The position numbers and the translations under genes were made by a program. From NCBI GenBank assembly GCA_013400975.1, contig WBMZ01003461.1:124001-188000 (forward strand): a DNA stretch of 64,000 bases, read 5' to 3'. Source of the DNA: Atrichornis clamosus (Eukaryota > Chordata > Aves > Passeriformes > Menuridae). This document shows, in pieces, positions 1 to 11,805 of this stretch. Positions within the stretch are counted from its first letter, which is position 1. Each line of letters opens with the position of its first letter. The notes under the pieces are model-generated. The model did not search any database, had not been told where the DNA came from, and saw nothing but the letters and a program-made list of their open reading frames with translations.

Positions 1-2800
1 TCTTGTATTAAGGCTTTTTTTCTGGAGGCACAAGCATGCAAGGAGGGTCTGCTTCCATAGCTCATCTAGGACAGGGCTTGGTCCAACTACAAGTAAAGTT
101 AAGGAAAGACTGAATTAAACCTCTGGGATTTCTCTTTTGTCCTGGATTATTTTACAAATGAGCCTGACTCTCTGTCCCCTTATTTTTCAAATGAACCTGA
201 CTCTCTGACCCCTCCATGGAAATGAAAGAGTAGAAAAATATTTCAGGTTAATCTTTAAAGTAAAATCATTCTTATCCTAGATAAAATGTCATGTTTTATT
301 TAAATACCCTGAATTCTCACTTACGAAGCTAGCAGTCAAATAAAAATACCAGAATCCACTGATCATATAAGGAAAAATAAATTTTGGACATGTAAATTCA
401 ACTATTGTCTTTGAAAAGTTGTTCTAGGGAGAATGGATTAACTCCAAATCATATGGCCTTGTTCAATGGAGTAAGTTTCACAGCACTTTTAAAATTTCAT
501 TTACACTGCTTCTTTAGCCCAATTATCTCATATATTGTTGCAAAACCAAATTGTTAACAAGACCATTCTCTGTGCAGCGATTGAAATGAGGATGTTACTG
601 CTGTTCATTCTTACTGCAAGATGTGGATCATAGCAAGACAGCAAAGGATTTGAAGAAGCAGATTCTTTGACACATCCTGGCACCTTCACTGGGTATCTTG
701 GATTTGCAGTGTCTAGGCTTCAGCATTCCTTTATTTCCTTGTAGAAGTCAGGGATGCTAATCCACAGGTCTGAAAACAGTGCATGGCTCTTGGAGAGTGG
801 AAATGAAGGCCCTAAGCTTGGATGTGTCGGTCTTCTTGGGGGTGTCAGGGGCCAAGCGGGCACAGCAGCTGGGTATCCCAGTGTTGATGTGTGTGAGGTG
901 GCAAGCCAACAGGTTGGGGAAGGATATGCACAAGGTGTTCCAGCATATTTCAAACTGGTGATGGAGCAGGCAGATGCTCATCATCTTTTGCCAGGAAATG
1001 TCAGAGCCAGAATTTTTCTCCTCGGCTCTTGGCATAGACAGAGGAGCAAAAACACCCAGGCTCCTCTCTAGAGCAGTTCAACCAATTATGAATAATTTAT
1101 ATCAGGTCAGGAGGGGGGCAGATATTTTTCTCAAATACCAAAATTTCAGAAAATTTGGAGTAAAAAAAATTCGAGTATATATCTCAAACATGGACCAAGC
1201 TCTTCATAAAGCATTTTTCAGTCCTAAGTCACAAAGCTGAAGAATTTATTTATCTGCTCAAAACACCATTTGCTGCTGACATAAAGAAATAGATGACTTC
1301 TGCAACAGACTCTAGGGAAGCTGGTGGGCATAGTTCATTGCTTCCTTCATGTGTGCTGCTAGTGTGTGTAAGCACTCACCCAGCGGCTGTGCACGCTCTT
1401 CACATCCACACAAATCCCATGAAGCACAGAAAAATAGAGAGCAAAGAGTTCACAGAAGCCAGTGAAGGCAACTTAGCTAAGGGTATCAGTAAAAATCAAT
1501 TAGCAAAAGTGGTTTCTTTGTAAACCCTCAGAATAATGATGACTTTCATATTTTTGAGAGTTTTATTTGTAATCTTTTTATTTGCAAGTGTATTTACTGG
1601 TTACAAGTAATAGTCTTCAGTTAATTTTTAGTTGACTGAGAAGAAATGGTAATATTTGAAGATAAATAACAAGATATTTGGAGTAAGAGACAAGGGAGAA
1701 AATGAACAGATCCAGGGAAGCATTGCTTCCGTTGAGGCAAATGTTACCATCTTTATAGCAGCACCACTCGGCCCTGAATGTTCTTAGAATTAGTTGTTCT
1801 TTTTCTGGTAAATCTGGCCTTACTGAACTTTTTCACTTTTTTCACTATAAGTGCGTTCTCTGATAATAAGGATGGTGGTTTCATGCTGCACTGAGCATAC
1901 ACTGCTTTGCCTGGTGGGGATTTGACCTTAAATCATTTCACACTTGGTGCAGTTGGAGAAGCAGGAGGGAGAAATGTCTATAAATGTGATTCTGAATTTT
2001 ACATCTCTCTTTCTAGAGTTATCTCTTCAGATGCTAAGTATTGTGATACACTGTGCCAGGCTGTTTTGCTGCTTCATAGCTGTAATTGGTAGGGGAGTTT
2101 CACCCTATGGTTCATTAACAGAAATGGTTTATAATTGAGATTTGTAGGAAATCTGTTGGGACGAAATAGGAAAATATGTGCACACACAGAAACAACATAA
2201 TCTTAAACATTATCTGCCTCCTTGGTCTTTATGGAATTTGCCAATTTGGGTACATGACAAAAATGGGAAGTAGATGTCATTTGGATTAGCTATTTTCACA
2301 GTTTGTCTTGCATGTATATTTGCATGGTACTTGCCAATGGAGATAGCAGTTTATCTCTGACAGTTATGAGGAATTCCTAAAAGACACTCTGAATAGCAAA
2401 TAAAAACTCTTTGTTAGAAAAGGTTGGTTTTATTTCAGGTTTTAACCTTTTCTGTGCTATAAACGCAAATATATGTGCTATATTTTTTTTTTAACTGCCA
2501 ATTTGCACTCATAAATTCTTATGCATTACACTTCTTCCTCTGTCACAGAGGAAGCCTTTTTGTGGTGCTACATCTTTTTCTCATTTAGAAGTGTGGTATT
2601 TTGAAAATCTCATTTTAGAAGGTTAATGTAGGGACCAGAATAGCACAGACATATATTTTTCTTCATATTTTACTGGACATAGAAATACTTTCAAGGACAG
2701 ACCTTGTTCAATTGCAAGGACTTCCATTCAATAAATGAAGATGGACTCCTTCACCCAAACCATCTGCCACTCTTTATTTTCCCACCGTCTTCACTGGCAT
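1..2800. other. Single-copy noncoding DNA, no gene recognised
   Basis: AT-rich single-copy sequence. The interval 780-1,060 is somewhat richer in G and C and carries overlapping open frames on both strands (longest 105 codons, plus strand, 754-1,071). None shows a recognisable domain, a plausible initiation context or homology I can recall, and their mutual overlap fits chance. I see no repeat, promoter or RNA gene here. Confidence 0.6.
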
Positions 2801-2830
2801 TGATGCACCATGATGCACCATTGATGCACC
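2801..2830. repeat. Short tandem repeat, three copies of a 10-11 bp unit
   Basis: The unit 'tgatgcacca' occurs at 2,801 and 2,811, and a third copy lacking its last base starts at 2,822 after one inserted t. It lies directly before the G/T-rich tract. This is read directly from the sequence, and no function is implied. Confidence 0.85.
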
Positions 2831-2849
2831 TGCACATCTTCTTACTTGT

Positions 2850-2966
2850 TTTTTGTGTTGTTGTTGTTGGGTTTTTTTTGGGGGGGAGTTTGGGTTTTGT
2901 TTTTGGGTTTTATGTTTGGATGGGGGCAAGGAAGTGAAGGGGGATGGGTTTGGGTTGTTTGGGTTT
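2850..2966 (+). repeat. G/T-rich low-complexity tract with G-quadruplex motif
   Basis: The plus strand is almost free of C for about 115 bases and consists of G runs separated by T runs. Positions 2,939-2,963 satisfy the usual quadruplex pattern: a run of five G, then three runs of GGG, with loops of 2, 3 and 6 bases. Further G runs at 2,869-2,871, 2,880-2,886, 2,892-2,894 and 2,905-2,907 could join alternative folds. The minus strand is correspondingly C/A-rich. Quadruplex formation is an inference from the motif. Confidence 0.75.
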
Positions 2967-4878
2967 TTTCCCCTTCTTTAAATGCTGACTACATTCCAAT
3001 TTATTTGTTACAAAAATTTGGTTTAACCTGACCCACATTCAATGTCATGGGTAGTGCAATATCTTTTAGAGACCACACTGAAATGATGTGGATAACAAGG
3101 ACTCCACCAAGGGAAAACCTTCTGGGAGGCCCTGCAGCAGCTTCCCAAGGGATATTGGATACGAGATGCAGCTTCAGAAGAAAACATGCAAACCCTTGAA
3201 AGGACAAAGGTCCTCTAGAAGCTGAGTAGGCACTACACACTGGATGCTGCTGCACCACCTACAGTGCTCTCACAAGGAAAGGCAACAGAATCTCAGCCAG
3301 TGTGAGCAGAGAGTCTGTGGCTGTGGTAAATACTGATCACTGAAAGGGTTGCTAATTGTCCACTGATTATGAGAGGAGCAAATATAACACAGAGGACTAT
3401 GATGTTTTGATGTAGACTTTAGCTATTCTTGAATAGAAAATGCTACACAACAAGAAATGCTTATATTATTTAGCAAAACAGTTCCTTGGTAATTGAACGC
3501 TGACTCACGTCACAGCAAGAGCAGTTTCATCTGTGAAGTCTCACAAAGACCAACGTACAAAAGATGACATCAAGAAACACAATCCACTGTAAGCTGAAGT
3601 CTAAGTATGAAGGTGAAAAAAAATGTTATTTCTGATGATATAAAAATATATTCTCTATTAATAGCCCAAAACCTCTTTTAAAAGAAGGGTTAGGTTATTC
3701 AGTCACATGCAAAAATAAATCACCCGCCACATACACTTTCTGAAGTTAATTGTGAAGCTGTCAGCAGACGAGTTAAAATTGCTTTGAATACTAAGATAGA
3801 CTATCCATCTGATAAAATAACTAGATATGTTGATAATTTACTTCCAGGAACGAGTATTGGCATCAGGAAAGACATGATGTTGAGCACATATACCCTCATG
3901 CAAGCAGCTGTACTTGGAACAGTGGTGGCAGACCTGAGGACAGTTAACTAGACAGAAATCGGTTCAGTGTATAAATGGAATTGCTGCTCAGCCTCCACTC
4001 TTTGGATCAAAGTCTGGAAAGACCCTCATTACTGTAATAAGTTGAGGGCAGCCAGTATTGATACACCTTGCATACGACATGAGTAAATTTGACCATAGGA
4101 CAGAAGAAAATTCACATACATTTGCAAAGTAACATGTGCCTGTCAGACTGATGTCTGAAGGCTTCTGATGGACTTACCAATTATTTGGAGTGTAGGAATG
4201 TATTAATGTGTTGTTCCTAAAATGCAACGACTGTTTTCAGTGAGGTCCAGCATCTGTTTTCCATGTTGAAAGGTTCAGCACGTTTCCACCATAGAAAGTA
4301 TGAAATGTTAATTTGGAGATGATGCTTTGATGTAAATCCACTGTGCAAGGTCAGGAAGTTGTGGCTGATGCCAACAAGAATTGGGACCTCTGAGGGATGA
4401 CTGGATCAGCAGTACCCAAGGCTATCTCATAGCAAGAGAAATGCAGCCAATTGCTCCTGTCTAACTCATAAGAGTTTTGTGGACTAAAGAGCTGTAAAGG
4501 AGTAGGTGTAACCATATAAACAGTGGTGATACTAATAAAAGGGATTATCATAAACCTTCATTGCTTTATTAGATTAACGTTTCTTCGAGAAAAGTGAAGG
4601 AAAGAGTCTTTTTTGGAGAAGTAATAAACTGGAAAGACAGGGACGGCTATGGTCAGCACATGCAGGGTAAGAGAAGACATAAGCAGGGTTTATATGTTGG
4701 TAGTAAATGTTCTGTGGAAAGGATTAAACCACTCAGACTGGGTTACAGGTGGATTCTTGATATTGAAGTGAGCACTTGGAGGTGTGTGTATAAGGAGTAA
4801 GATTTCACTCACAGAGATAAAATCTAATGCGGTAGATGAAAGAAAGACAGCTGTAAATGTATTTAGTTTGGTTTAGGC
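2967..4878. other. Single-copy noncoding DNA
   Basis: No gene or interspersed repeat recognised. The longest open frame is 85 codons (minus, 3,001-3,258) and has no identifiable domain. An AP-1-type sequence TGACTCA at 3,501-3,507 overlaps a CACGTCAC sequence at 3,506-3,513. This could be a regulatory site, but such matches are common by chance. Confidence 0.55.
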
Positions 4879-4920
4879 AAATAGGTTTAAATAAATAGGT
4901 TTAAACAAATAGGTTTAAAC
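4879..4920. repeat. Tandem repeat, three copies of a 14 bp unit
   Basis: Three consecutive copies of a unit reading aaataggtttaaac occupy 4,879-4,892, 4,893-4,906 and 4,907-4,920. Only the last base of copy one differs (t for c). The near-identity suggests recent expansion by slippage. No function is implied. Confidence 0.92.
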
Positions 4921-7900
4921 AGGGACAACTTCAAAGAAATCCTTCTTTGAAATAAAAAAATTCAGCTTTTTTTTTAGAATAGTCTCATCCTCCTTTGGTT
5001 GGAGCAAAGGATTGAATTACTTTCGGCAATGACAAGCTCTCCTTGTACTTTTCCTAAAATGTTCCAGACTAAGGAAAGCTGTTGAAAGTTTATCATCCCA
5101 CTTGTGTTATATATTTTAATTTTGATATGTTCAGAGAAATTCCAGTAAGATAGGAAGCTGGCTGGTGATAGCTAACTACATCATAACTTTATGCAGAACT
5201 ACAATGCTAATAACATAATTATTTTTTAAAAACTAATGTGTGCAACAAAATGTCAATGTAAATTGCCTTATTTGCCCTACTAAATTTTACATTAAAGTTG
5301 AATGTTAAAAACTTTAAAGATATTTTTACATTTATTTTCCTGTCTACTGAAGGATTGGTTTAAGAATATTTTTCAATTTATTTTCCTGCAGGCAAGAGTC
5401 CTAATTAAATGCTAGAACAGCAGAGAATTCCACACATGCCTCTGATGAATTAAGCTCACTCTGAATCATCAGTTTTCCTTTTATTTCCTCCATACAGCTT
5501 GTTCAGTTCATGTTCCCCTACTTAGCCAGTTGTAGGCAAGATTATAATTTATGTTTTGCACTTTTAATTTTAATTTATGATATTGTAATTGATAAGTCCT
5601 AGTCAAAACGTCCATCTGATATCTATCAAAGTAAGGACAGGGAAGTATAAAGCATGCAGAAACTATGCAGGAATAATGGCTTTTGTGAGAGTCCACTTTT
5701 ATACTGCTGCAGTTTTCTAAACTTGATTCTTGCAGAGAAGAAGGACTGCTCAGCCCTGGAGGAGAGCATAGTGCTTGGAGCTACCAGCTGTGTTACATGC
5801 TCCTTTCTGCTGTTTACTAGAACAGGCAAGAGACCATTGGAACAGATCACAGTAGGAAAAGCCTTCTGAGCTAATGCCTTCTGTTCCCTTTCCCCAGGGC
5901 AGGTGTGGTGGTGCACACCATGCAGCAGGGAGTTCCTCTCCTCAGGAAGACCTGCTTTAGTCCCAAGAGATGACAGCTCAGCCATTCACTTCAAAAAAAT
6001 GTAATTTAAAAAATTTCCTAAGTAAGGTATCTTCTGCCCATCTCTGTCTTTGTTTGGCTTTATTGTAGGACTAAAATTTTTCCATTAATTTGACATTAAA
6101 CCTCTTATATGAAAGCATGACCAAAGAGAGAAGTTGGGTGAAAAGCAACAGCCAGAATATTCATTAACAACTCAAGTATATGAAAATTCTGCAAGATTTC
6201 AAGCTGCACAAAACCTTTGGAATGGATACCATACCTGCAATGTTGTTTCTGTGTTGATTAGGAGGATGGCCTTATACATAAAAGGAATGACTGGCACTAA
6301 ACATGGATGTTTGTAGTAATTATAATAAAGCAGATGTTTTAATTTTTATTGTACTGAAGGATATAGTTTCTTACCATTCAGTTGCTGCACTTAGTCCTTT
6401 GAATGAATTGTTTTGTGGTACTTAGTTTCCAGCAGTAGGATTTAGCTTTCTGTTTAAACCTCTCCTTTTCCCATCTGTTACTGTCTGTAATGTTTAACTT
6501 TCAGTTTGGCATTCTTAGTCTAGGCTGAGGCTGCTATGGGTTTTAAATGAGTTAAGAAAGCAAGCACAAAACAGTTCTTCTGAACCTGAATTAAATATCT
6601 GGATAAATGTTTGTATCTTTGATTAAATGTTGTTTCTGTATCTGCAATATATGATTTGTTTCTGCTTAGTTATTACTCAGAAAAGTTGGTTTATGCTGAC
6701 CTAGGACCCTATGAATGCAATGAATGCTTTAAACTGAAAACACTGAAAATATATCCATCTTGAAGGAGGTATTGTGTTGACCCTTAATTCTGCCTGTAGT
6801 ACAGACTTGATTGGATTCCAAACTAGTATAATTTCATGCTGATGAATTAAAAAAAAATTGTTTCTGGCTGATTAATTTTTTTATATGTATCAATTTCCAT
6901 TTCACTGTTTTCATACTTCCCCATGGAAGGTGAAGAAATTTAGTTGGCAGCATTATATTTCTTGCTTCTCTGAAAAGAAGGTGCATTCTTGATGAATGTA
7001 ACAGTGTAGTTATCTTGAAATACACTGGAATCTGGAACTTAGCTTTAATTACTGGTGGCAATTCAGTTTTAGTTTTAATTATTAGCAGAGAAGTGAAAGC
7101 TATGACTTTTCTTCCCGTGTAACCAATGATTTACTTGAAATAAAGCATCCCTTTAGCATCTGCTGTTAATTTTTTTTACGGGATGTGGGAAGAACTTGTT
7201 AAGTTTTGCTTGGATTGTGTGGCTTACCCAGTGTATGAATAATGAAGTACAAAATAATGAGATTCTGCTGTATGTAAAAGCAATGCAGTGTCTTGTGGAG
7301 TAGAAAATAAACTGTCCTTCTGTGCTTGTGGAAGGACTCTGAGCAGTTATTTTTCTTTCCAGCTGTTTTGTTTTAGGTACCTTAGTCAAGCCACTGGGAC
7401 AAGGATTCACAAGATCTTATCAAATGTGGACCCAAAGTAGTTAAACGCTAAAATGGAGAATTCTCTAAGAGAAGGTGGGTTTTCGTGAGTAGATATCAGC
7501 ACAAGAATTGATTTGTAACCTACATTACACCTTTGCAGTCTCACTGGCACGCACAGTTTTCTACCTTGCAAGCAGAACCACTGTGTCTTATCAGTCTGGG
7601 TGGCATTGGGTATCCACCTCTAAAAAGTGTCAGCATTCACTCACCACTCTCTCCCGCGTGTAAATCTGGCAGTCTTAAGACCTGTCACGTGAAACAGAGC
7701 AAAACTGTGGAGAAAGATGACAGTGACTATGTACAATTTCATTCTAAAGCTAAACAGGGCCTACTACCTTTTCAGGGAGACAATAAAACAATGAAGGCCA
7801 GAAATAAAAAGTTAATAAGAGCATATTTTGGGCTTGATCAGACAAGAAGAAAACTGCAGGTGGGTTATAGTGGATACCAACTATTTGAATATCTTGTATT

Positions 7901-10900
7901 TTGTAAACTCAAGTGGTAATCCTAATTAAGTATACTTTTTCTCACCTAAATGCCTAATAATTTTAATATCTCAGTGAATAGAGGACTATCCTTTTCTCTT
8001 GGTAACAAAACTTTATGCATCATTGGAAGAAAAGAGAATAATTAATTGCTTGATTATATAGCTTTTATCACCACTTAACTTGTATCAGATATGCTGAAAA
8101 CTCATTAATTGAGTGGAAAAAATATTTCTTTGAATTTTTTTTAGTCAACCTGTTAAGTCTATAATTACTGGAGATGTAAAGATGTAAAGATGTTACAGAG
8201 GAAATCTGAAGCACCTTGAAAGCTCTCAAAGACATTCCTGCAACTGCCAGAGACACAGCAAAGGTGAAGACAATAAAAATAATTTTTCTCTTCTGTTTCC
8301 TTGCAAGATCAGTGTTGAGTGTAGCTCAGCTGAATTTGGGAAATTGATCCCACAAGTGTGTTACGTTTTAAAATAATTTAAGTATCGTTTAAGAATAAAG
8401 TGGGTTTTATTTGTACAATGGTATGTAGAAATCCACAAGCATTGAGAAATTAAAATAGGATTGTGTCAGACTGAAATACATGGGAAGTTCCTTTGTGATA
8501 CTATCACAGACAGTGATGCAGCACTGATTTTCTGCACTAGTTTATGCTTCTGTGGTGTAGTTCCTTTTTACTGTGGTGCTGCAACTCTGCATGAGAATAG
8601 AAATGATTGATAAAAACAAGTTTCAAATCTAGGTTTGACTTCTATTATTTTCCTTGTGAAGTTGTAAATACTCAAGGTTAGGATGTGGCTTAAGTGCTAA
8701 TCTACAGCATCTATAGGTGGGAAACTGTTATGTTTACATTTGATTTGAAAATTTAGTACTACTTTTGAGATTTTCACATTATGTGTTTTCCTTTGCTGAG
8801 TCATAGTGAGCTAAATGCATTATTCATTTATCAACCAGAGAGGCTTGAAGATATTTTCCTTGTAAGGATGATGGAAAAAAGGAAGCTATACTTTCTACAA
8901 TTAGAGTTACCAGTTGTATTTGCTCATGAAAATTGGAGTTTAATGGTCTTCATCAGAAAATCTTGAGTGGTTGAAAACAAAGTGTGAAGTAGTCACATTT
9001 AATTTTCATAAAGTTGACACATTCCCATTAAATCAGTCTTAATCTATTCTTTTTCTTGTACATGAATAAGATAACTGAACAAAACTGTTTATCATTTGCT
9101 CCCAACCTGTAGCAATTCATTTAAACCTGGAGCATTTTTTCACTTAGTGCAACTCTATGGAAAAATAACATTTATAATTTAAAATGTTACTATAGGATGA
9201 AACATAGAGTGGTTGGGTTGATGCTATAAGAAGAAAGGGAAGTTTCATTCTATTTTCTGTAAGGCTAAAAAACCAAGACCTTATCTCAGACTTTGCTATT
9301 ACAGTTCAGAGAATTCTGCTGAGCCAAAATTTGTGGCTGTAATTTAGTTTCAGGCTTATGATCTATAAAAACGAATTTGAATAATTTCCTCTGAAATACA
9401 GTTGTTTAGAACATGCCAAATATTGAGTTATGTTTATCAGTGCGGTGCTCTGTATCTAGGTTACTGTTCCCATGAAGCAGGCAAGATATAATTAAATTCC
9501 CCCAACACAGAAATATTTGGTACTGTGACAAGTCTCCCTTACAGTGTTGTTATGTAGTTTAAATATTGATGGGTTTATCTTCTTTTGTACCTCATCAACA
9601 TGTCTTATCAGGTTTCTGAGAAATAATATAACTGGTCTGAAAGGAGAAGGAGATCTGCTAATTACTTTGCTACTGTGAAAGAATGCATTATTTCAATATT
9701 AGCCACATTTTTAACACTTCTCCAAATAGAATAATTTGGTTTTGGGTAGCAAAGGAGAGAAGGTTATGACTAGAGGCCTAATGGTGCAGGACAGAACAAA
9801 ACCTAAAGAAAATGGGCTTTAAAAAATTACTTATGTTTGAAATCTATGACATCTGACAAGGCATGATGTGCTTGAGGAAGATAGAGGATGGAAAAAAGGA
9901 GAAAATGATGTAAGTTAAAATGTTATCAGATCAGCCATCCTGATTGGCACCAGCATGCTTGTGGCATAACTGTGACTAATTGCTTTGTTAGCTTCTAGAC
10001 AAAGAAAAAATTTAAATAGGGAGTTAAAGGGGTAGAATGGCAGAGGTGTGTCTCTGGCCTTCCAAAAGTGAGAAGCAGCGTGGGGAAAGGTGTGAAAATG
10101 CTTTTATCAAAATATAACAGGAGATGTTGGAGATGGGATCGTGTCAGGCGCTGGTCAGGGATAGCAGCCAGCAGTTCAGCACCAAGTGAGGAATGTGAAG
10201 CTGGATGGGAACAAGACCTGTAAGGCTTTATGAGGGTAAAGGAGATTATATTTGAAGTTACACAGGGAGATATTTGGATTAAAGGGCAAAAGGGCTGGAA
10301 TGAGACATCAGGAAACTGCACAAAATGTCTTACGTCTCCTAGTGAGCTGCACTGTGCAGGACTGAGAGGGTGGCGGAGTCACAGGACACTAGGAAACCAG
10401 GAAAAGCAGAGTGCTTAGTGGTTCCCTTCTGCTGGCTGCACCTTATGTGGCAGGGTATGCCATGCCTGGAGAATCCACTTTAGAAAACCCCTAAACAGAA
10501 CAGTGAGGCAAGACATCTCCACCTTAAGGTGCAAGGAGCTGTGCGAGAGCTTCGCTATAGACTGGGCTCTCCTTCAGGAGCCACTTTGGGTCCATTAACA
10601 GGGGCCTGTGCTTCCTGCTGGAAGCCTAGACACCCTGACTGTGTGCAGTTGTACTCCTGTACAGCCAAAAGACCACACTCTGCCCACTGATCTCAGCAGG
10701 ATGTTGCTTTCCATCTGTGTAGACAGGCTGACAGAAACCACTTGAGGTCTGTGCCGCTGGAGGAAGCCTGAGTGCAGGAGCTAGGGATGGGTATACAGCT
10801 TATCCTCATTGGCACTTATAGGCCAGGCACGGTGCCAAGGTCCCCACAGACACAGCTCTGTCTTAAGCCCTCAAAATTTGTGGTTTTTAGCTGCACAGGT

Positions 10901-11760
10901 ATGTCATGCTGTGAGCAAGATGGTGACTGTCCTATTAGCTCCCCATTAGGCCCAGCACCAGGTGCTCTCTTTGCCCTCAGCTTCATGGCAGCACTTTATA
11001 AGATTCCTCTTCTCCCAAAATCAAATGCTTTCTGCCTGTTTCTAGCCCTTTGTAAATGGTTGCTGGAAGAAAACTCTTTCCAATACTGTGCAAATGGCTG
11101 CATGTCAGCCATTTATCCTTGTTTTACACTGCCTCTCTCCCTAGCAGCTCTGCCAGCTACATGAGGTCAGAGTGTTACAGTGGTGATGTTGAGCTTGGCA
11201 AGGCTGGAAATGAGCTTTGAAAGAACAGGCACTTGCTAATTTTTTCTTCATTTTCATTAGAATAATAGGCTTTCTTTTCAAGGTGCACGCTGGTAGTTGT
11301 TTTTTCTTGGGTTACTACTGTGTTTTTAGGCTGTGTGATGCATTTGCTGATGCTTACTAAGTCAACCATTTTTTTCAAAAGAACTAGTTTTCCTTCCTTT
11401 CAGCTAGATAATGGATGATCAAGTGGAAGGTAATTGAACTTCCTTGATGAAGATACAACTCAATTTAAAAAACAAATTATTAAAGATTAATATTAATAAA
11501 TAAAAATATTGTACAAGTATGACAAATCCAATAAAATATGGTCAAATTATTATATGAATATTCATTATAATTTCATCAATTGCAGAAATCTGGAAATCTT
11601 AAAAATGAAATCTACATATGAACAAAGCATGTGTACATTATTTTCTCACAATAGCAGTTCATATATGGGTTATTACACTACTAATCCTTACATGTGCTTT
11701 CTCTCCCTATTCAATAAATATAGCATTAGCTGTTCTTTTTCAGAGGCAATTAGCTTTAAT
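4921..11760. other. Single-copy noncoding DNA with unassigned open frames
   Basis: No repeat family or gene recognised. The longest open frames are 119 codons on the minus strand (5,626-5,985), 128 codons on the plus strand (7,533-7,919) and 130 codons on the plus strand (10,772-11,164). None has a domain, signal peptide or repeat pattern I recognise. The interval 10,350-11,180 is noticeably richer in G and C than its surroundings. A sequence TGCTGAGTCA at 8,794-8,803 matches the core of an NF-E2/MAF-type site. A short 8 bp repeat (gatgtaaa) lies near 8,173-8,190. Confidence 0.55.
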
Positions 11761-11805
11761 AAGCAGGTCAATTATCTTTCTTTCATAAGCAGGTCAATTA
11801 TCTTT
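11761..11805. repeat. Direct repeat of 19 bp, spacing 26 bp
   Basis: The 19-base sequence beginning aagcaggtcaattat occurs at 11,761-11,779 and again, identical, at 11,787-11,805. The copies are separated by seven bases. It looks like a small local duplication. Confidence 0.9.

Noticed and set aside
754..1240. Overlapping open frames on both strands, up to 105 codons
   Set aside because: They overlap in several frames, lack domains and sit in a local GC-richer patch where stops are rarer. This fits chance.
5626..5985. 119-codon minus-strand frame
   Set aside because: No domain recognised, and a 71-codon frame overlaps it on the other strand.
10772..11164. 130-codon plus-strand frame
   Set aside because: Cys/Leu/Pro-rich with no recognisable domain or signal, in a GC-richer patch. 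Nothing else supports a gene.
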